Source: Massilia atriviolacea (GTDB lineage: Bacteria; Pseudomonadota; Gammaproteobacteria; Burkholderiales; Burkholderiaceae_D). Taken from it: DNA of 64,000 nucleotides. Position 1 is the stretch's first letter, and every line of letters starts with the position of its first letter. The stretch covers positions 186,001 through 250,000 of the forward strand of contig NZ_RXLQ01000002.1 in the NCBI RefSeq assembly GCF_003953935.1, read 5' to 3'. This document shows positions 7,574-16,449 of this stretch, one piece after another. The notes under the pieces are model-generated. The model had not been told where the DNA came from, made no database searches, and saw nothing but the letters and a program-made list of their open reading frames with translations. The position numbers were made by a program, and so were the translations under genes.

Positions 7574-9481
7574 ATGGTTTCAGTCCGCCTTCCCGATGGT
7601 TCCGAGCGCCAGTTCGATGGCCCAGTCACCGTAGCCCAGGTCGCAGCCAGCATCGGTACCGGCCTGGCCAAAGCGGCCCTGGCCGGCAAAGTCGACGGCA
7701 AGGTCGTCGATACCTCCTTCCTGATCGAGCACAATGCCGATCTGGCCATCATCACCGACAAGGATCCCGAAGGCCTGGATGTGATCCGTCACTCCACCGC
7801 CCACTTGCTGGCCTACGCCGTCAAGGAGCTGTATCCGGAAGTCCAGGTCACCATCGGCCCGGTGATCGAGAACGGTTTCTTCTACGATTTCTCGTACAAG
7901 CGCCCGTTCACGCCGGAAGACCTGGTGGCGATCGAAAAGAAAATGGCCGAACTGGTCAAGAAGGATGAAAAAGTCACGCGCACCGTCCTGCCGCGCGACG
8001 AGGCGGTGGCCTACTTCAAGTCCATCGGCGAAGACTACAAGGCGGAAATCATTTCTTCGATTCCCGCCGGGGAAGACGTGTCGCTGTACGCCGAAGGCGG
8101 TTTCACCGACCTGTGCCGCGGCCCGCACGTGCCGAACACGGGCAAGCTGAAAGTCTTCAAGCTGATGAAGGTGGCCGGCGCCTACTGGCGCGGCGACTCC
8201 AAGAACGAGATGCTGCAGCGTATCTACGGCACCGCCTGGGCCAAAAAGGAAGACCAGGAACTCTACCTGCACAACCTGGAAGAGGCGGAAAAGCGCGACC
8301 ACCGCAAGCTGGGCAAGGCGCTCGACTTCTTCCACTTCCAGGACGAGGCGCCGGGCCTGATCTTCTGGCATCCGAAGGGCTGGACGATCTGGCAGCAGGT
8401 CGAGCAGTACATGCGCAATGTCTACCAGGTCAATGGCTATCAGGAAGTCAAGGCGCCCCAGATCCTCGATCGCGGCCTGTGGGAAAAGACCGGCCACTGG
8501 GATAACTATCGCGAAAACATGTTCGTGACCGAATCCGAGAACCGTTCGTACGCGCTCAAGCCGATGAACTGCCCTGGCCACATCCAGATTTTCAATTCCG
8601 GCATGAAGAGCTACCGCGACCTGCCGCTGCGCTACGGCGAGTTCGGCCAGTGCCACCGCAACGAGCCGTCCGGCGCGCTGCATGGCATGATGCGCGTGCG
8701 CGGTTTTACCCAGGATGACGGCCACATCTTCTGCGCCGACGAGCAGATTCCCGGCGAAGTTGCCGCTTTCCACCAGCAGGCGATGGAAGTCTACACCGCC
8801 TTCGGCTTCCAGAATATCGACGTCAAGCTGGCCCTGCGTCCGGACAGCCGCATCGGCTCCGAAGAAAGCTGGGACATCGCCGAAGAGTCGCTGCGCAGCG
8901 CGCTGCGCGCCTGCGGCGTGTCCTGGACCGAGTTGCCGGGCGAGGGTGCGTTCTACGGTCCGAAGATCGAGTACCACCTGAAAGACAGTCTCGGCCGCGC
9001 ATGGCAGGTCGGCACGGTGCAGATCGACCCGTCGATGCCGGGCCGCCTGGGCGCCGAATACACGGCCGCCGACAACACCAAGAAGGTGCCGGTCATGCTG
9101 CACCGCGCGATCGTCGGTTCGCTCGAGCGTTTCATCGGCATCCTGATCGAAAACTACGCCGGCGCGATGCCGCTGTGGCTGTCGCCGCTGCAGGTATCGG
9201 TGCTCAATATTTCCGATTCGCAAGCCGAGTACACCCAGGATGTGGCGGCGAAGCTGCGCAAGCTGGGGTACCGCGTTCACGCTGATTTGCGCAACGAGAA
9301 AATTACGTTTAAAATACGTGAACATTCCGTCCAAAAAGTGCCGTACATCCTCGTGATCGGCGACAAAGAGCGGGATGCCAACACTGTGGCCGTGCGAGCT
9401 CGTGGCAATGTCGATTTGGGAGTCATGTCCCTCGATGCCCTGGTGGAGCGCCTCAAACACGAGGTCGATTCCAAAGCTTGA
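7574..9481 (+). CDS. thrS: Threonyl-tRNA synthetase
   Basis: The protein has 635 residues. The ATG at 7574 follows AGGAG with a six-base spacer, and the protein then begins with a TGS domain ([13 protein letters not shown]). The editing-domain motif HSTAH is at residues 73-77. The class II catalytic core carries the zinc-binding cysteine at residue 333 (MNCPGH) and motif 2 ([15 protein letters not shown]). The anticodon-binding domain is at the end. It charges tRNA-Thr in the cytoplasm and edits Ser-tRNA-Thr. The length matches the family (about 640). The leader with the 13-bp repeat is unlike the tRNA-mimic operator known for E. coli thrS; how this gene is controlled is not clear. Confidence 0.98.
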   Translation: MVSVRLPDGSERQFDGPVTVAQVAASIGTGLAKAALAGKVDGKVVDTSFLIEHNADLAIITDKDPEGLDVIRHSTAHLLAYAVKELYPEVQVTIGPVIENGFFYDFSYKRPFTPEDLVAIEKKMAELVKKDEKVTRTVLPRDEAVAYFKSIGEDYKAEIISSIPAGEDVSLYAEGGFTDLCRGPHVPNTGKLKVFKLMKVAGAYWRGDSKNEMLQRIYGTAWAKKEDQELYLHNLEEAEKRDHRKLGKALDFFHFQDEAPGLIFWHPKGWTIWQQVEQYMRNVYQVNGYQEVKAPQILDRGLWEKTGHWDNYRENMFVTESENRSYALKPMNCPGHIQIFNSGMKSYRDLPLRYGEFGQCHRNEPSGALHGMMRVRGFTQDDGHIFCADEQIPGEVAAFHQQAMEVYTAFGFQNIDVKLALRPDSRIGSEESWDIAEESLRSALRACGVSWTELPGEGAFYGPKIEYHLKDSLGRAWQVGTVQIDPSMPGRLGAEYTAADNTKKVPVMLHRAIVGSLERFIGILIENYAGAMPLWLSPLQVSVLNISDSQAEYTQDVAAKLRKLGYRVHADLRNEKITFKIREHSVQKVPYILVIGDKERDANTVAVRARGNVDLGVMSLDALVERLKHEVDSKA

Positions 9482-9531
9482 CGAGTTAACGCTCGACGCG
9501 GCTAATTCATCAGATTTTAAAAGGAAACAAC

Positions 9532-10053
9532 ATAGCTACTGACAAGTCGCATCGCATCAATGGCGAAATCACTGCCCCCGAAATGCGTTTATCCGGGGTG
9601 GATAACGAGCCGCTTGGCATTGTGAGCCTGGCTGAGGCTTTTCGTCTGGCCGAAGAAGCGAACGTAGACCTGGTGGAAATTGCGCCGACCGCGCAACCGC
9701 CGGTATGCCGTCTGATGGACTACGGCAAGTTCAAATATTCGGAACAGAAGAAGGCGCACGAAGCCAAATTGAAGCAAAAGATCATTCTCGTGAAGGAAGT
9801 CAAATTCCGTCCGGGGACTGATGATGGCGATTACAATATCAAGCTGAAAAACCTGATGAAGTTCCTCGATGAGGGTGACAAAACCAAGATCACGCTGCGT
9901 TTCCGCGGCCGTGAAATGGCGCACCAGGACATCGGCTTCCGCATGCTGGAACGTCTGAAAGCCGATCTCGAGCCGTATGGCCAGGTCGAGCAGTTCCCGA
10001 AGATGGAAGGTCGTCAGATGATCATGATCCTCTCGCCGAAGAAGAAAAAGTAA
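9532..10053 (+). CDS. infC: Translation initiation factor IF-3 (AUA start)
   Basis: I place the start at ATA (9532-9534). AAGGA lies six bases upstream, and translation from there yields 173 residues with the conserved IF-3 N-terminus (SHRINGEI, equivalent to NRINGEI in E. coli). The first ATG, at 9583, would remove this segment. The N-domain (MDYGKFKY) and C-domain ([21 protein letters not shown]) are intact. IF-3 prevents subunit joining and rejects non-standard start codons; in E. coli its own AUU start makes it autoregulatory, and the AUA here should act in the same way (inference). It follows thrS by 50 bp. Confidence 0.95.
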   Translation: MATDKSHRINGEITAPEMRLSGVDNEPLGIVSLAEAFRLAEEANVDLVEIAPTAQPPVCRLMDYGKFKYSEQKKAHEAKLKQKIILVKEVKFRPGTDDGDYNIKLKNLMKFLDEGDKTKITLRFRGREMAHQDIGFRMLERLKADLEPYGQVEQFPKMEGRQMIMILSPKKKK

Positions 10054-10087
10054 GCAAAGAACGGGCGGCCCAGGCAGCTTGTGAAAA

Positions 10088-10128
10088 AAAGCGCCCCGCC
10101 ACGCAAGTGCCAGGGGCGCTTTGTTTTG
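10088..10128 (+). terminator. Intrinsic terminator after infC
   Basis: AAAGCGCCCC (10088-10097) pairs perfectly with GGGGCGCTTT (10113-10122), followed by TTGTTTTG-like T-rich sequence. It splits infC from rpmI-rplT, which are often co-transcribed in other bacteria. Confidence 0.8.
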
Positions 10129-10222
10129 TCGTGCGCGCCATGCGCCAGCGCCGTCATCCCCGCCTGCGCGGCGACGGAGCGATGAGCGGGTTGTGTCAGG
10201 TGGAAACTTTAACCCGGCAGGC

Positions 10223-10253
10223 TTGCATTTTCCGGCGCTTTCTGTGTTATGAT
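10223..10253 (+). promoter_or_regulatory. Candidate promoter for rpmI-rplT
   Basis: TTGCAT (10223-10228), 19-bp spacer, TATGAT (10248-10253). The spacer is long, but TG one base before the -10 makes an extended -10 element. It would give an rpmI leader of about 105 nt. Pattern-based. Confidence 0.5.
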
Positions 10254-10343
10254 CTCCGGCTTCCTCCTTCACTGGCGGAAGACAATGTGAAAGCAGGCAT
10301 CTAAGTGCAGCACAGCGTTGCCACCTGCAATCCTATAATGGAG

Positions 10344-10359
10344 CTGTCCGGAAGGACAG
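10344..10359 (+). promoter_or_regulatory. Hairpin covering the rpmI ribosome binding site
   Basis: CTGTCC and GGACAG form a six-pair stem with a GGAA tetraloop eight bases before the rpmI ATG. The only Shine-Dalgarno sequence (AAGGA, 10352-10356) is partly in the loop and partly in the 3' strand of the stem. This suggests translational control, possibly by L20 as in other bacteria; the link to L20 is inference. Confidence 0.5.
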
Positions 10360-10366
10360 AACTGCT

Positions 10367-10564
10367 ATGCCTAAAATGAAGACCAAAAGCTCCGCGAAGA
10401 AGCGTTTTCGCGTGCGTCCAGGTGGAACCGTTAAATCGGGTCACGCTTTCAAACGTCACATCCTGACCAAGAAAACCACCAAGAGCAAGCGCCAACTGCG
10501 CGGAATCACGAACGTCGACGCGTCGGATGTCAAGTCCGTCATGCGTATGATGCCGTCGGCTTAA
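10367..10564 (+). CDS. rpmI: 50S ribosomal protein L35
   Basis: The 65-residue, very basic protein begins [16 protein letters not shown], the L35 signature. Length is normal for the family. The start is set by AAGGA within a hairpin just upstream. It is a late-assembling component of the large subunit. rplT follows after 27 bp, and the pair forms an operon with its own probable promoter downstream of the infC terminator. Confidence 0.98.
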   Translation: MPKMKTKSSAKKRFRVRPGGTVKSGHAFKRHILTKKTTKSKRQLRGITNVDASDVKSVMRMMPSA

Positions 10565-10591
10565 TCTCACCACTCAATTTAAGGAGTTACT

Positions 10592-10951
10592 ATGCCTAGA
10601 GTAAAACGTGGGGTTACAGCTCGTGCCCGTCATAAGAAAATTCTTGTACAAGCCAAAGGCTACCGTGGTCGCCGCAGCCGTGTATACCGTGTTGCCAAGC
10701 AAGCAGTCATGCGCGCTGGCCAATACGCTTACCGCGATCGCCGCAACAAGAAACGCGTATTCCGCCGCCTGTGGATCGCCCGTATCAACGCCGCTTCCCG
10801 TGAGCATGGCGTAACGTACAGCGTATTCATGAACGGCCTGAAAAAAGCATCTATCGAACTGGACCGTAAAGTCCTGGCCGATATGGCTGTGATGGACAAG
10901 CCGGCCTTCGCCGCGATTGTCGCAGCAGTGAAAGCCAAGATCGCTGCGTAA
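10592..10951 (+). CDS. rplT: 50S ribosomal protein L20
   Basis: The 119-residue, strongly basic protein begins [18 protein letters not shown], typical of L20. AAGGAG lies about six bases before the ATG. L20 binds 23S rRNA early in 50S assembly and in several bacteria also represses its own operon by binding the mRNA leader. The hairpin upstream of rpmI is a candidate target here. A strong terminator follows the gene. Confidence 0.98.
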   Translation: MPRVKRGVTARARHKKILVQAKGYRGRRSRVYRVAKQAVMRAGQYAYRDRRNKKRVFRRLWIARINAASREHGVTYSVFMNGLKKASIELDRKVLADMAVMDKPAFAAIVAAVKAKIAA

Positions 10952-10995
10952 GCAATGATCGATGCAAGCGCCGCCTGCGGGTGGCGCGAAAAGAG

Positions 10996-11027
10996 CGGGG
11001 CAGAGGTTCAAACCTGTGCCCCGTTTT
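10996..11027 (+). terminator. Intrinsic terminator between rplT and pheS
   Basis: A stem of CGGGGCA then AGGTT pairing with AACCT then TGCCCCG (one G-G mismatch, two-base loop) is followed by TTTTT. It could also act as a pheST attenuator, but I find no phenylalanine-rich leader peptide before it, so a plain terminator for rpmI-rplT is more likely. Confidence 0.8.
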
Positions 11028-11075
11028 TGATTGTGGCGCGTGCGCCAGTCCCGCTCAACAGGAAAAAAACATCGC

Positions 11076-12092
11076 ATGAACTCCCTGGAAGAACTCGTCG
11101 TCTCGGCACAGGCTGACTTTATCGCCGCCGAAGACGCTGCCGCACTGGAAAACGCCAAAGCCAAGTACCTTGGCAAGACTGGCCAGATTACCGAGCAAAT
11201 GAAGGGCCTGGGCAAGCTCGACCCCGAACAGAAAAAGACCCAGGGTGCGCTGATCAACGCCGCCAAGGTCCGGATCGAAGCGGCCCTCAGCGCGCGCCGC
11301 GATGCGCTCGCCAATGCCCAGCTCGAAGAACGCCTGAGCGCCGAAGCCATCGACGTCACCCTGCCGGGCCGCGGCCGCTCCAAGGGCGGCATCCACCCGG
11401 TGATGCGCACCTGGGAGCGGGTCGAGGAGATCTTCCGCTCGATCGGTTTCGATGTGGCCGACGGCCCCGAAATCGAGACCGACTGGACCAATTTCACGGC
11501 GCTCAACAGCCCGGAAAACCACCCGGCGCGCTCGATGCAGGATACCTTCTACGTCGAAGGCAAGGACAGCACCGGCAAGCCCCTGCTGCTGCGCACCCAC
11601 ACCAGCCCGATGCAGGTGCGCTACGCGCGCACCCACACGCCGCCGATCAAGGTGATCGCGCCGGGCCGCACCTACCGCGTCGACAGCGATGCGACCCATT
11701 CGCCGATGTTCCACCAGGTCGAAGGCCTGTGGATCGCCGAAGACATTTCGTTCGCCGACCTCAAGGGCGTGTACCTGAACTTCGTCAAGGCTTTCTTCGA
11801 GACCGACGACCTGCAGGTGCGTTTCCGCCCGTCCTACTTCCCGTTCACCGAACCGTCGGCCGAGATCGACATCGCCTTCGGCAGCGGCCCGCTCAAAGGG
11901 CGCTGGCTGGAAGTGTCGGGCGCCGGCCAGGTGCACCCGACGGTGGTGCGCAACTTCGGGCTCGACCCTGAAAAATTCATCGGCTTCGCGTTCGGCTCCG
12001 GCCTGGAGCGCCTGACGATGCTGCGTTACGGGATCAACGACCTGCGCCTGTTCTACGAAGGCGACCTGCGCTTCCTGAAGCAATTTAACTAA
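11076..12092 (+). CDS. pheS: Phenylalanyl-tRNA synthetase, alpha subunit
   Basis: The 338-residue protein starts at the ATG at 11076 with AGGA about 12 bases upstream. The N-terminal coiled-coil arm covers roughly residues 1-90, followed by the class II catalytic domain. Visible motifs include [14 protein letters not shown] (motif 1 region), [10 protein letters not shown], the motif 2 loop ([18 protein letters not shown]) and the ATP-binding [11 protein letters not shown] near the C-terminus. It forms an alpha2beta2 enzyme with PheT that charges tRNA-Phe. pheT follows after 17 bp. Confidence 0.98.
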   Translation: MNSLEELVVSAQADFIAAEDAAALENAKAKYLGKTGQITEQMKGLGKLDPEQKKTQGALINAAKVRIEAALSARRDALANAQLEERLSAEAIDVTLPGRGRSKGGIHPVMRTWERVEEIFRSIGFDVADGPEIETDWTNFTALNSPENHPARSMQDTFYVEGKDSTGKPLLLRTHTSPMQVRYARTHTPPIKVIAPGRTYRVDSDATHSPMFHQVEGLWIAEDISFADLKGVYLNFVKAFFETDDLQVRFRPSYFPFTEPSAEIDIAFGSGPLKGRWLEVSGAGQVHPTVVRNFGLDPEKFIGFAFGSGLERLTMLRYGINDLRLFYEGDLRFLKQFN

Positions 12093-12109
12093 TTCAAGGT
12101 TCACTGATT

Positions 12110-14536
12110 ATGCAATTTTCCGAAAATTGGCTCCGTACCATGGTCGATCCGAAGATGACTTCGGATGAACTGGCGCACATGCTGACCATGTCCGGCCTGG
12201 AAGTGGAAGAAGTCGAGGCGGTCGCCCCGCCATTCTCGAACGTGGTCGTGGCCGAAGTGCTGGAAGTGAGCAGGCACCCGAACGCCGACCGCCTGAACGT
12301 GTGCAAGGTCAACGTCGGTACCGGCACCCTGCTCAACATCGTGTGCGGCGCGCCGAACGTGCGTGCCGGCATGAAGGCCATCTGCGCCATGGCCGGCGCG
12401 ATCCTGCCGCCCGGCGCGGACGGCAAGCCCTTCGTCATCAAGGTCGGCGAGCTGCGCGGCGTCGAATCGCAGGGCATGATGTGCTCGGCCAAGGAACTCA
12501 AGCTGTCCGAGGAAAGCAGCGGCCTGATGGAGTTGCCGGAAGATGCACAGGTCGGCCAGAATATCCGCGATTACCTCGCGTTGAACGACCTCAAGTTCAC
12601 CATCAAGCTGACCCCGAACAAGGCCGACTGCCTGTCGGTGCTGGGCGTGGCGCGCGAAGTGTCGGCCCTGACCGGCACCCCCCTGACCTTGCCGCAAACG
12701 CGCCAGGTGGCGGTGAACGGCAGCGAAATCCTGCCCGTCAAGATCAGTGCGCCGGACCTGTGCGGCCGCTTTACCGGCCGCGTCATCCGCGGCCTGAACG
12801 CCAGGGCATCGACCCCGGACTGGATCCGCCAGCGCCTGGAGCGCAGCGGCCAGCGTCCGCTGTCGGCCCTGGTCGATATTTCCAACTATGTCATGCTGGA
12901 ACTGGGCCGTCCTTCGCACGTGTTCGACATGGACAAGATCCACGGCGCGCTCGACGTGCGCTGGGGCAAGCAGGGCGAGTCCCTCAAGCTCCTGAACGGC
13001 AACACCGTCGAGGTCGACGACTGGATCGGCGTGATCGCCGACGAGCAGGAAATCGAATCGCTGGCCGGCATCATGGGCGGCGACGCGACGGCGGTCTCGC
13101 TCGACACCACGAATATCTACCTGGAAGCGGCGTTCTGGTGGCCGAACGCGATCCAGGGCCGCGCCCGCCGCTTCAACTTTTCGACCGATGCGGCGCACCG
13201 CTTCGAGCGCGGCGTCGATTTTGCCACGACCGTCGAGCATATCGAACGCATCACCGCCCTGATCGTCGAAATCTGCGGCACGCCGGAGACCGTGGTCAGC
13301 CCGATCGACGACCAGATCGTCAACGTGCCGCTGCCGAAAGCCGTTACCCTGCGCACCGCGCGCGCGCAGAAAGTCATCGGCGTGCCGGTCACCGACGCCA
13401 TGGTGGCCGACATCTTTACCCGCCTTGGCCTGCCGTTCACGCAGGAGCCCGGCGTGTTCTCGGTGACCGCGCCGACCTACCGTTTCGATATCGAGATCGA
13501 GGAAGACCTGATCGAGGAAGTCGCCCGCGTGTACGGCTTCGAGAACATCCCGGCCTTGCCGCCGGTGGCCGCCAGCCAGATGATCGTCGCCCCGGAAAAC
13601 ACCCGTTCGCTGTTCGCGGTGCGCCACCAGCTGGCCGACCTCGGCTACCAGGAAGTGGTGAACATGAGTTTCGTCGATTCCGCATGGGAAACCGACTTCT
13701 CCGCCAATACCGACCAGATCAAGCTGGTCAACCCGATCGCCAGCCAGATGAACGTGATGCGTTCCTCGCTGATCGGCTCGCTGGTCGCCAATGTCCGCTA
13801 CAACCTGAACCGCAAGGCGGGCAGGGTGCGCGCCTTCGAAGTGGGCGCGATCTTCCGCCGCAATGCGCAGGCGCAAGATGGACCGCTCAGCGTGGCCGGT
13901 TTCGACCAGCCCAAGCGCGTGGCCGGCATCGCCTACGGTCCAGCGCTGGACGAGCAATGGTCGGTCAAGTCGGCCGCGGTCGACTATTTCGACGTCAAAG
14001 CCGACGTGGAAGCCCTGTTCGCGCCGCGCACCCTGCGCTTCGTGAAGACCGCGCACCCGGCCCTGCATCCGGGACGCTCGGCCGCGATCGAACTGGACGG
14101 CCAGGAAATCGGTTTCATCGGCGAATTGCACCCGCGCTGGCTGCAAAAGTACGATTTGCCGCAGGCACCCGTCCTTTTCGAGGTGGATGCCATTGCGTTG
14201 CAGCAACGATCCGTGCCAAAATATGAAGAGATTTCGAAATTCCCCGGCGCCACGCGCGACCTCGCTTTTGTCGTGAAAACCACGGTGGCGGCGCAGGCCC
14301 TGCTCGACGCTTTCACTGCGGAATTGCTAGTAAATCCGGCAGGAAAGATTGTGCAAGCCATTGTTTTGTTTGATGAATATCGCGGAAAAGGCCTGGAAGC
14401 CGACGAAAAAAGCCTTGCTTTCCGCTTTAGCTTGCAAGATACTCAAACCACCCTGCAGGACGATGTGGTCGAAGGCGTCATGAAGGCGCTGGCTGCGTCG
14501 GCAGAGCAGAAACATGACGCGAAGTTGCGTTCATAA
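12110..14536 (+). CDS. pheT: Phenylalanyl-tRNA synthetase, beta subunit
   Basis: The 808-residue protein has the normal domain order: an N-terminal tRNA-binding (EMAP-like) domain with [14 protein letters not shown] near residues 45-60, the B3/B4 editing domain, the B5 domain, a catalytic-like core, and a C-terminal anticodon-binding FDX domain ([25 protein letters not shown]). The beta subunit recognises tRNA-Phe and hydrolyses mischarged Tyr-tRNA. It lies in the conserved pheS-pheT-ihfA order. Confidence 0.98.
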   Translation: MQFSENWLRTMVDPKMTSDELAHMLTMSGLEVEEVEAVAPPFSNVVVAEVLEVSRHPNADRLNVCKVNVGTGTLLNIVCGAPNVRAGMKAICAMAGAILPPGADGKPFVIKVGELRGVESQGMMCSAKELKLSEESSGLMELPEDAQVGQNIRDYLALNDLKFTIKLTPNKADCLSVLGVAREVSALTGTPLTLPQTRQVAVNGSEILPVKISAPDLCGRFTGRVIRGLNARASTPDWIRQRLERSGQRPLSALVDISNYVMLELGRPSHVFDMDKIHGALDVRWGKQGESLKLLNGNTVEVDDWIGVIADEQEIESLAGIMGGDATAVSLDTTNIYLEAAFWWPNAIQGRARRFNFSTDAAHRFERGVDFATTVEHIERITALIVEICGTPETVVSPIDDQIVNVPLPKAVTLRTARAQKVIGVPVTDAMVADIFTRLGLPFTQEPGVFSVTAPTYRFDIEIEEDLIEEVARVYGFENIPALPPVAASQMIVAPENTRSLFAVRHQLADLGYQEVVNMSFVDSAWETDFSANTDQIKLVNPIASQMNVMRSSLIGSLVANVRYNLNRKAGRVRAFEVGAIFRRNAQAQDGPLSVAGFDQPKRVAGIAYGPALDEQWSVKSAAVDYFDVKADVEALFAPRTLRFVKTAHPALHPGRSAAIELDGQEIGFIGELHPRWLQKYDLPQAPVLFEVDAIALQQRSVPKYEEISKFPGATRDLAFVVKTTVAAQALLDAFTAELLVNPAGKIVQAIVLFDEYRGKGLEADEKSLAFRFSLQDTQTTLQDDVVEGVMKALAASAEQKHDAKLRS

Positions 14537-14643
14537 CCGATCCCACGAGCAGTTACGACACGAGGCAGGGCTGTAAAATTAATAACAACGACGTTGATTC
14601 CGCCGTACTCCAGTCGGCGCTGGCGGCCGACCTGCACCGTGCG

Positions 14644-14991
14644 ATGCAGGTCGCCAGGGTGCGCCAGGACGCGGAGAAGAATCTGCCGACCCTGACCAAG
14701 GCCGAGCTGGCCGAACTGCTGTTCGAGCAGGTCGGCCTGAACAAGCGCGAAGCCAAGGACATGGTCGAGACCTTCTTCGACGAGATCAGGAACGCGCTCG
14801 AGCGTGGCGAAGCGGTCAAGCTGTCCGGCTTCGGCAACTTCCAGCTGCGCGACAAGCCGCAGCGCCCGGGCCGCAACCCGAAGACCGGCGAGGAAATCCC
14901 GATCACGGCGCGCCGTGTCGTGACCTTCCACGCCAGCCAGAAGCTCAAGGGCATGGTCGAAGAGACCAGCCCGATGGCGCGCGCCGCCTGA
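14644..14991 (+). CDS. ihfA: Integration host factor subunit alpha
   Basis: The core [20 protein letters not shown] to [15 protein letters not shown] is a complete IHF-alpha with the DNA-bending arm tip [13 protein letters not shown] is a sequence-specific DNA-bending heterodimer with IhfB. The start is uncertain. The first ATG (14644) has no ribosome binding site. Further upstream the frame is open and protein-like (NNNDVDS at 14581 onward), and an ATT at 14578 has AGGG eight bases before it, which would give 137 residues. I list the conservative ATG. It sits downstream of pheT and just before a MerR gene, the usual arrangement. Confidence 0.93.
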   Translation: MQVARVRQDAEKNLPTLTKAELAELLFEQVGLNKREAKDMVETFFDEIRNALERGEAVKLSGFGNFQLRDKPQRPGRNPKTGEEIPITARRVVTFHASQKLKGMVEETSPMARAA

Positions 14992-14999
14992 GCTGAACC

Positions 15000-15416
15000 A
15001 TGAACGATCGTGCGAGCAAGGCCGACCTGATCGTGCTGCCGGCCATCCCGGCCAAGCGCTATTTCACGATCGGCGAGGTCAGCGATTTGTGCGGCGTCAA
15101 GCCGCACGTACTTCGCTACTGGGAGCAGGAATTTACCCAGCTTAAACCTGTCAAACGACGTGGAAACCGCCGTTATTACCAGCACCATGAAGTGTTGCTG
15201 ATCCGTCGTATCCGCGAACTGTTGTACGAACAGGGCTTTACGATCAGTGGTGCGCGCAATAAACTCGATAGCCGCATCGGCGGGGCCATGGCGCCGCCGG
15301 ACGATGCCATGGCGCAGCAGGACGCCGTGGCGGCCCCGCCGAAGATCGAGCGCGCCGCGATCCGCAGCGAATTGCTGGCCATCCTGGCCGTGCTCAAAGG
15401 CACGGCTCCGGAATAA
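15000..15416 (+). CDS. MerR-family transcriptional regulator
   Basis: The 138-residue protein has an N-terminal winged helix-turn-helix (YFTIGEVSDLCGVKPHVLRY, residues about 21-40) and the wing RRGNRRYY, then a short helical dimerisation segment. There is no metal-binding cysteine set at the C-terminus, so it is not a metal sensor of the MerR/CueR type. This is the small MerR-like protein commonly found next to ihfA in beta- and gammaproteobacteria; its targets are not known to me. It starts eight bases after the ihfA stop and is surely co-transcribed. A terminator follows. Confidence 0.92.
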   Translation: MNDRASKADLIVLPAIPAKRYFTIGEVSDLCGVKPHVLRYWEQEFTQLKPVKRRGNRRYYQHHEVLLIRRIRELLYEQGFTISGARNKLDSRIGGAMAPPDDAMAQQDAVAAPPKIERAAIRSELLAILAVLKGTAPE

Positions 15417-15440
15417 GGCGGTGGCGGCGCTTCGGTGGAA

Positions 15441-15473
15441 ACAGCAGGGGCCTCGTGCCCCTGTGCTGTTTTT
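15441..15473 (+). terminator. Intrinsic terminator after the merR-like gene
   Basis: AGGGGC/GCCCCT with loop CTCGT, extended by ACAGC/GCTGT across a two-base bulge, then TTTTT. It ends the pheS-pheT-ihfA-merR transcription unit. Confidence 0.8.
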
Positions 15474-15622
15474 CGGGGCCCATGCAGGCGAACTGGGCCG
15501 AGCGGGGCGTCATACGTGTTTGTACTGAACAGCCAGAGTGCTAGAATACTAACGCATGCGCAGTGCCGGGCGCGCGGTTTGCCTCGGCTCTTTCCTATGC
15601 AAGGATAATTTAAGGGAAGACA

Positions 15623-16255
15623 ATGATACGCGTTGCCATATGTGACGATCACCAGATAGTACGTGCAGGTTTTAAACAGATTTTTTCTTCCTCGCCCGAC
15701 TTCGATGTCGTGGCCGAAGGGGCCACCGGGCGCGAAGCGCTGGACATCGCGCGCCGCGAGATTTGCGACGTGCTGCTGCTCGACATCGCCATGCCGGACC
15801 AGAGCGGGATCGACATCCTGCGCACCATCCGCCAGGGCCAGCCGAACCTGCCGGTGCTGATCCTGTCCGGCTATCCGGCGCAGCAATACGCGCTGAACCT
15901 GTTCAAGATGGGCGCCAACGGTTACCTCAACAAGGAATGCGAAGCCGACGAGCTCAAGACCGCCGTGCGCACCGTGTTCCAGGGCCGCCGCTATGTCAGC
16001 TCGACGGTCGGCGAATTGCTGGCGCAGAGCTTCGACCGCGATCCCAACACGGCCCTGCATACCGAGCTGTCGGACCGCGAGTTCCAGGTCTTCCTGCGCC
16101 TGGCCAAGGGCGCCACCGTGTCCGACATCGGCGTGGCGCTGTCGCTCTCGATCAAGACCGTGTCGACCTACCGCACCCGTATCATGGAAAAAATGGGCTT
16201 GCAGTCGAATAGCGACCTGACCTATTACGCCATGAAGAACAACCTGCTCGACTGA
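15623..16255 (+). CDS. NarL/FixJ-family response regulator
   Basis: The 210-residue protein has a receiver domain (acidic pair D8/D9, phospho-acceptor D54 in LLLDIAMPD, K104 in YLNKE) and a C-terminal LuxR-type helix-turn-helix (LSDREFQVFLRLAKGATVSD, then SIKTVSTYRTRIMEKM). GGGAAGA lies upstream of the ATG. Its likely partner is the HisKA_3 histidine kinase gene that follows at 16450, since such kinases pair with NarL-type regulators. Target genes unknown. Confidence 0.93.
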   Translation: MIRVAICDDHQIVRAGFKQIFSSSPDFDVVAEGATGREALDIARREICDVLLLDIAMPDQSGIDILRTIRQGQPNLPVLILSGYPAQQYALNLFKMGANGYLNKECEADELKTAVRTVFQGRRYVSSTVGELLAQSFDRDPNTALHTELSDREFQVFLRLAKGATVSDIGVALSLSIKTVSTYRTRIMEKMGLQSNSDLTYYAMKNNLLD

Positions 16256-16262
16256 GTCGCGC

Positions 16263-16289
16263 GGCCCGGCGGCCCGGCGGCCCGGCGGC
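16263..16289 (+). repeat. Short GC-rich tandem repeat (GGCCCGGCG x 3)
   Basis: Three exact 9-bp copies directly after the response regulator stop. The rest of the 194-bp gap before the kinase is very GC-rich and ends with a lone TATAAT at 16402-16407 that may be the kinase promoter -10; no clear -35 is seen. Confidence 0.7.
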
Positions 16290-16449
16290 ACGGCACGCTT
16301 GCCTGGCGCACACGCTGTTTTACCCGCCGCGCGGCCCGCCCGCGCCGGCGCGTCCCTCCCTCCTACAGCCCAGTTCGGCTGTGTCTCGGCATTTCCCGGT
16401 CTATAATTTGCTTCAGCCCGGCTCTGCAGTGCGCAAAAGGATTTCCAGG

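Noticed and set aside
10952-11075. PheM-like attenuator leader peptide before pheS
   Set aside because: The short frame near 10954 contains no phenylalanine cluster and the hairpin reads as an ordinary rplT terminator.
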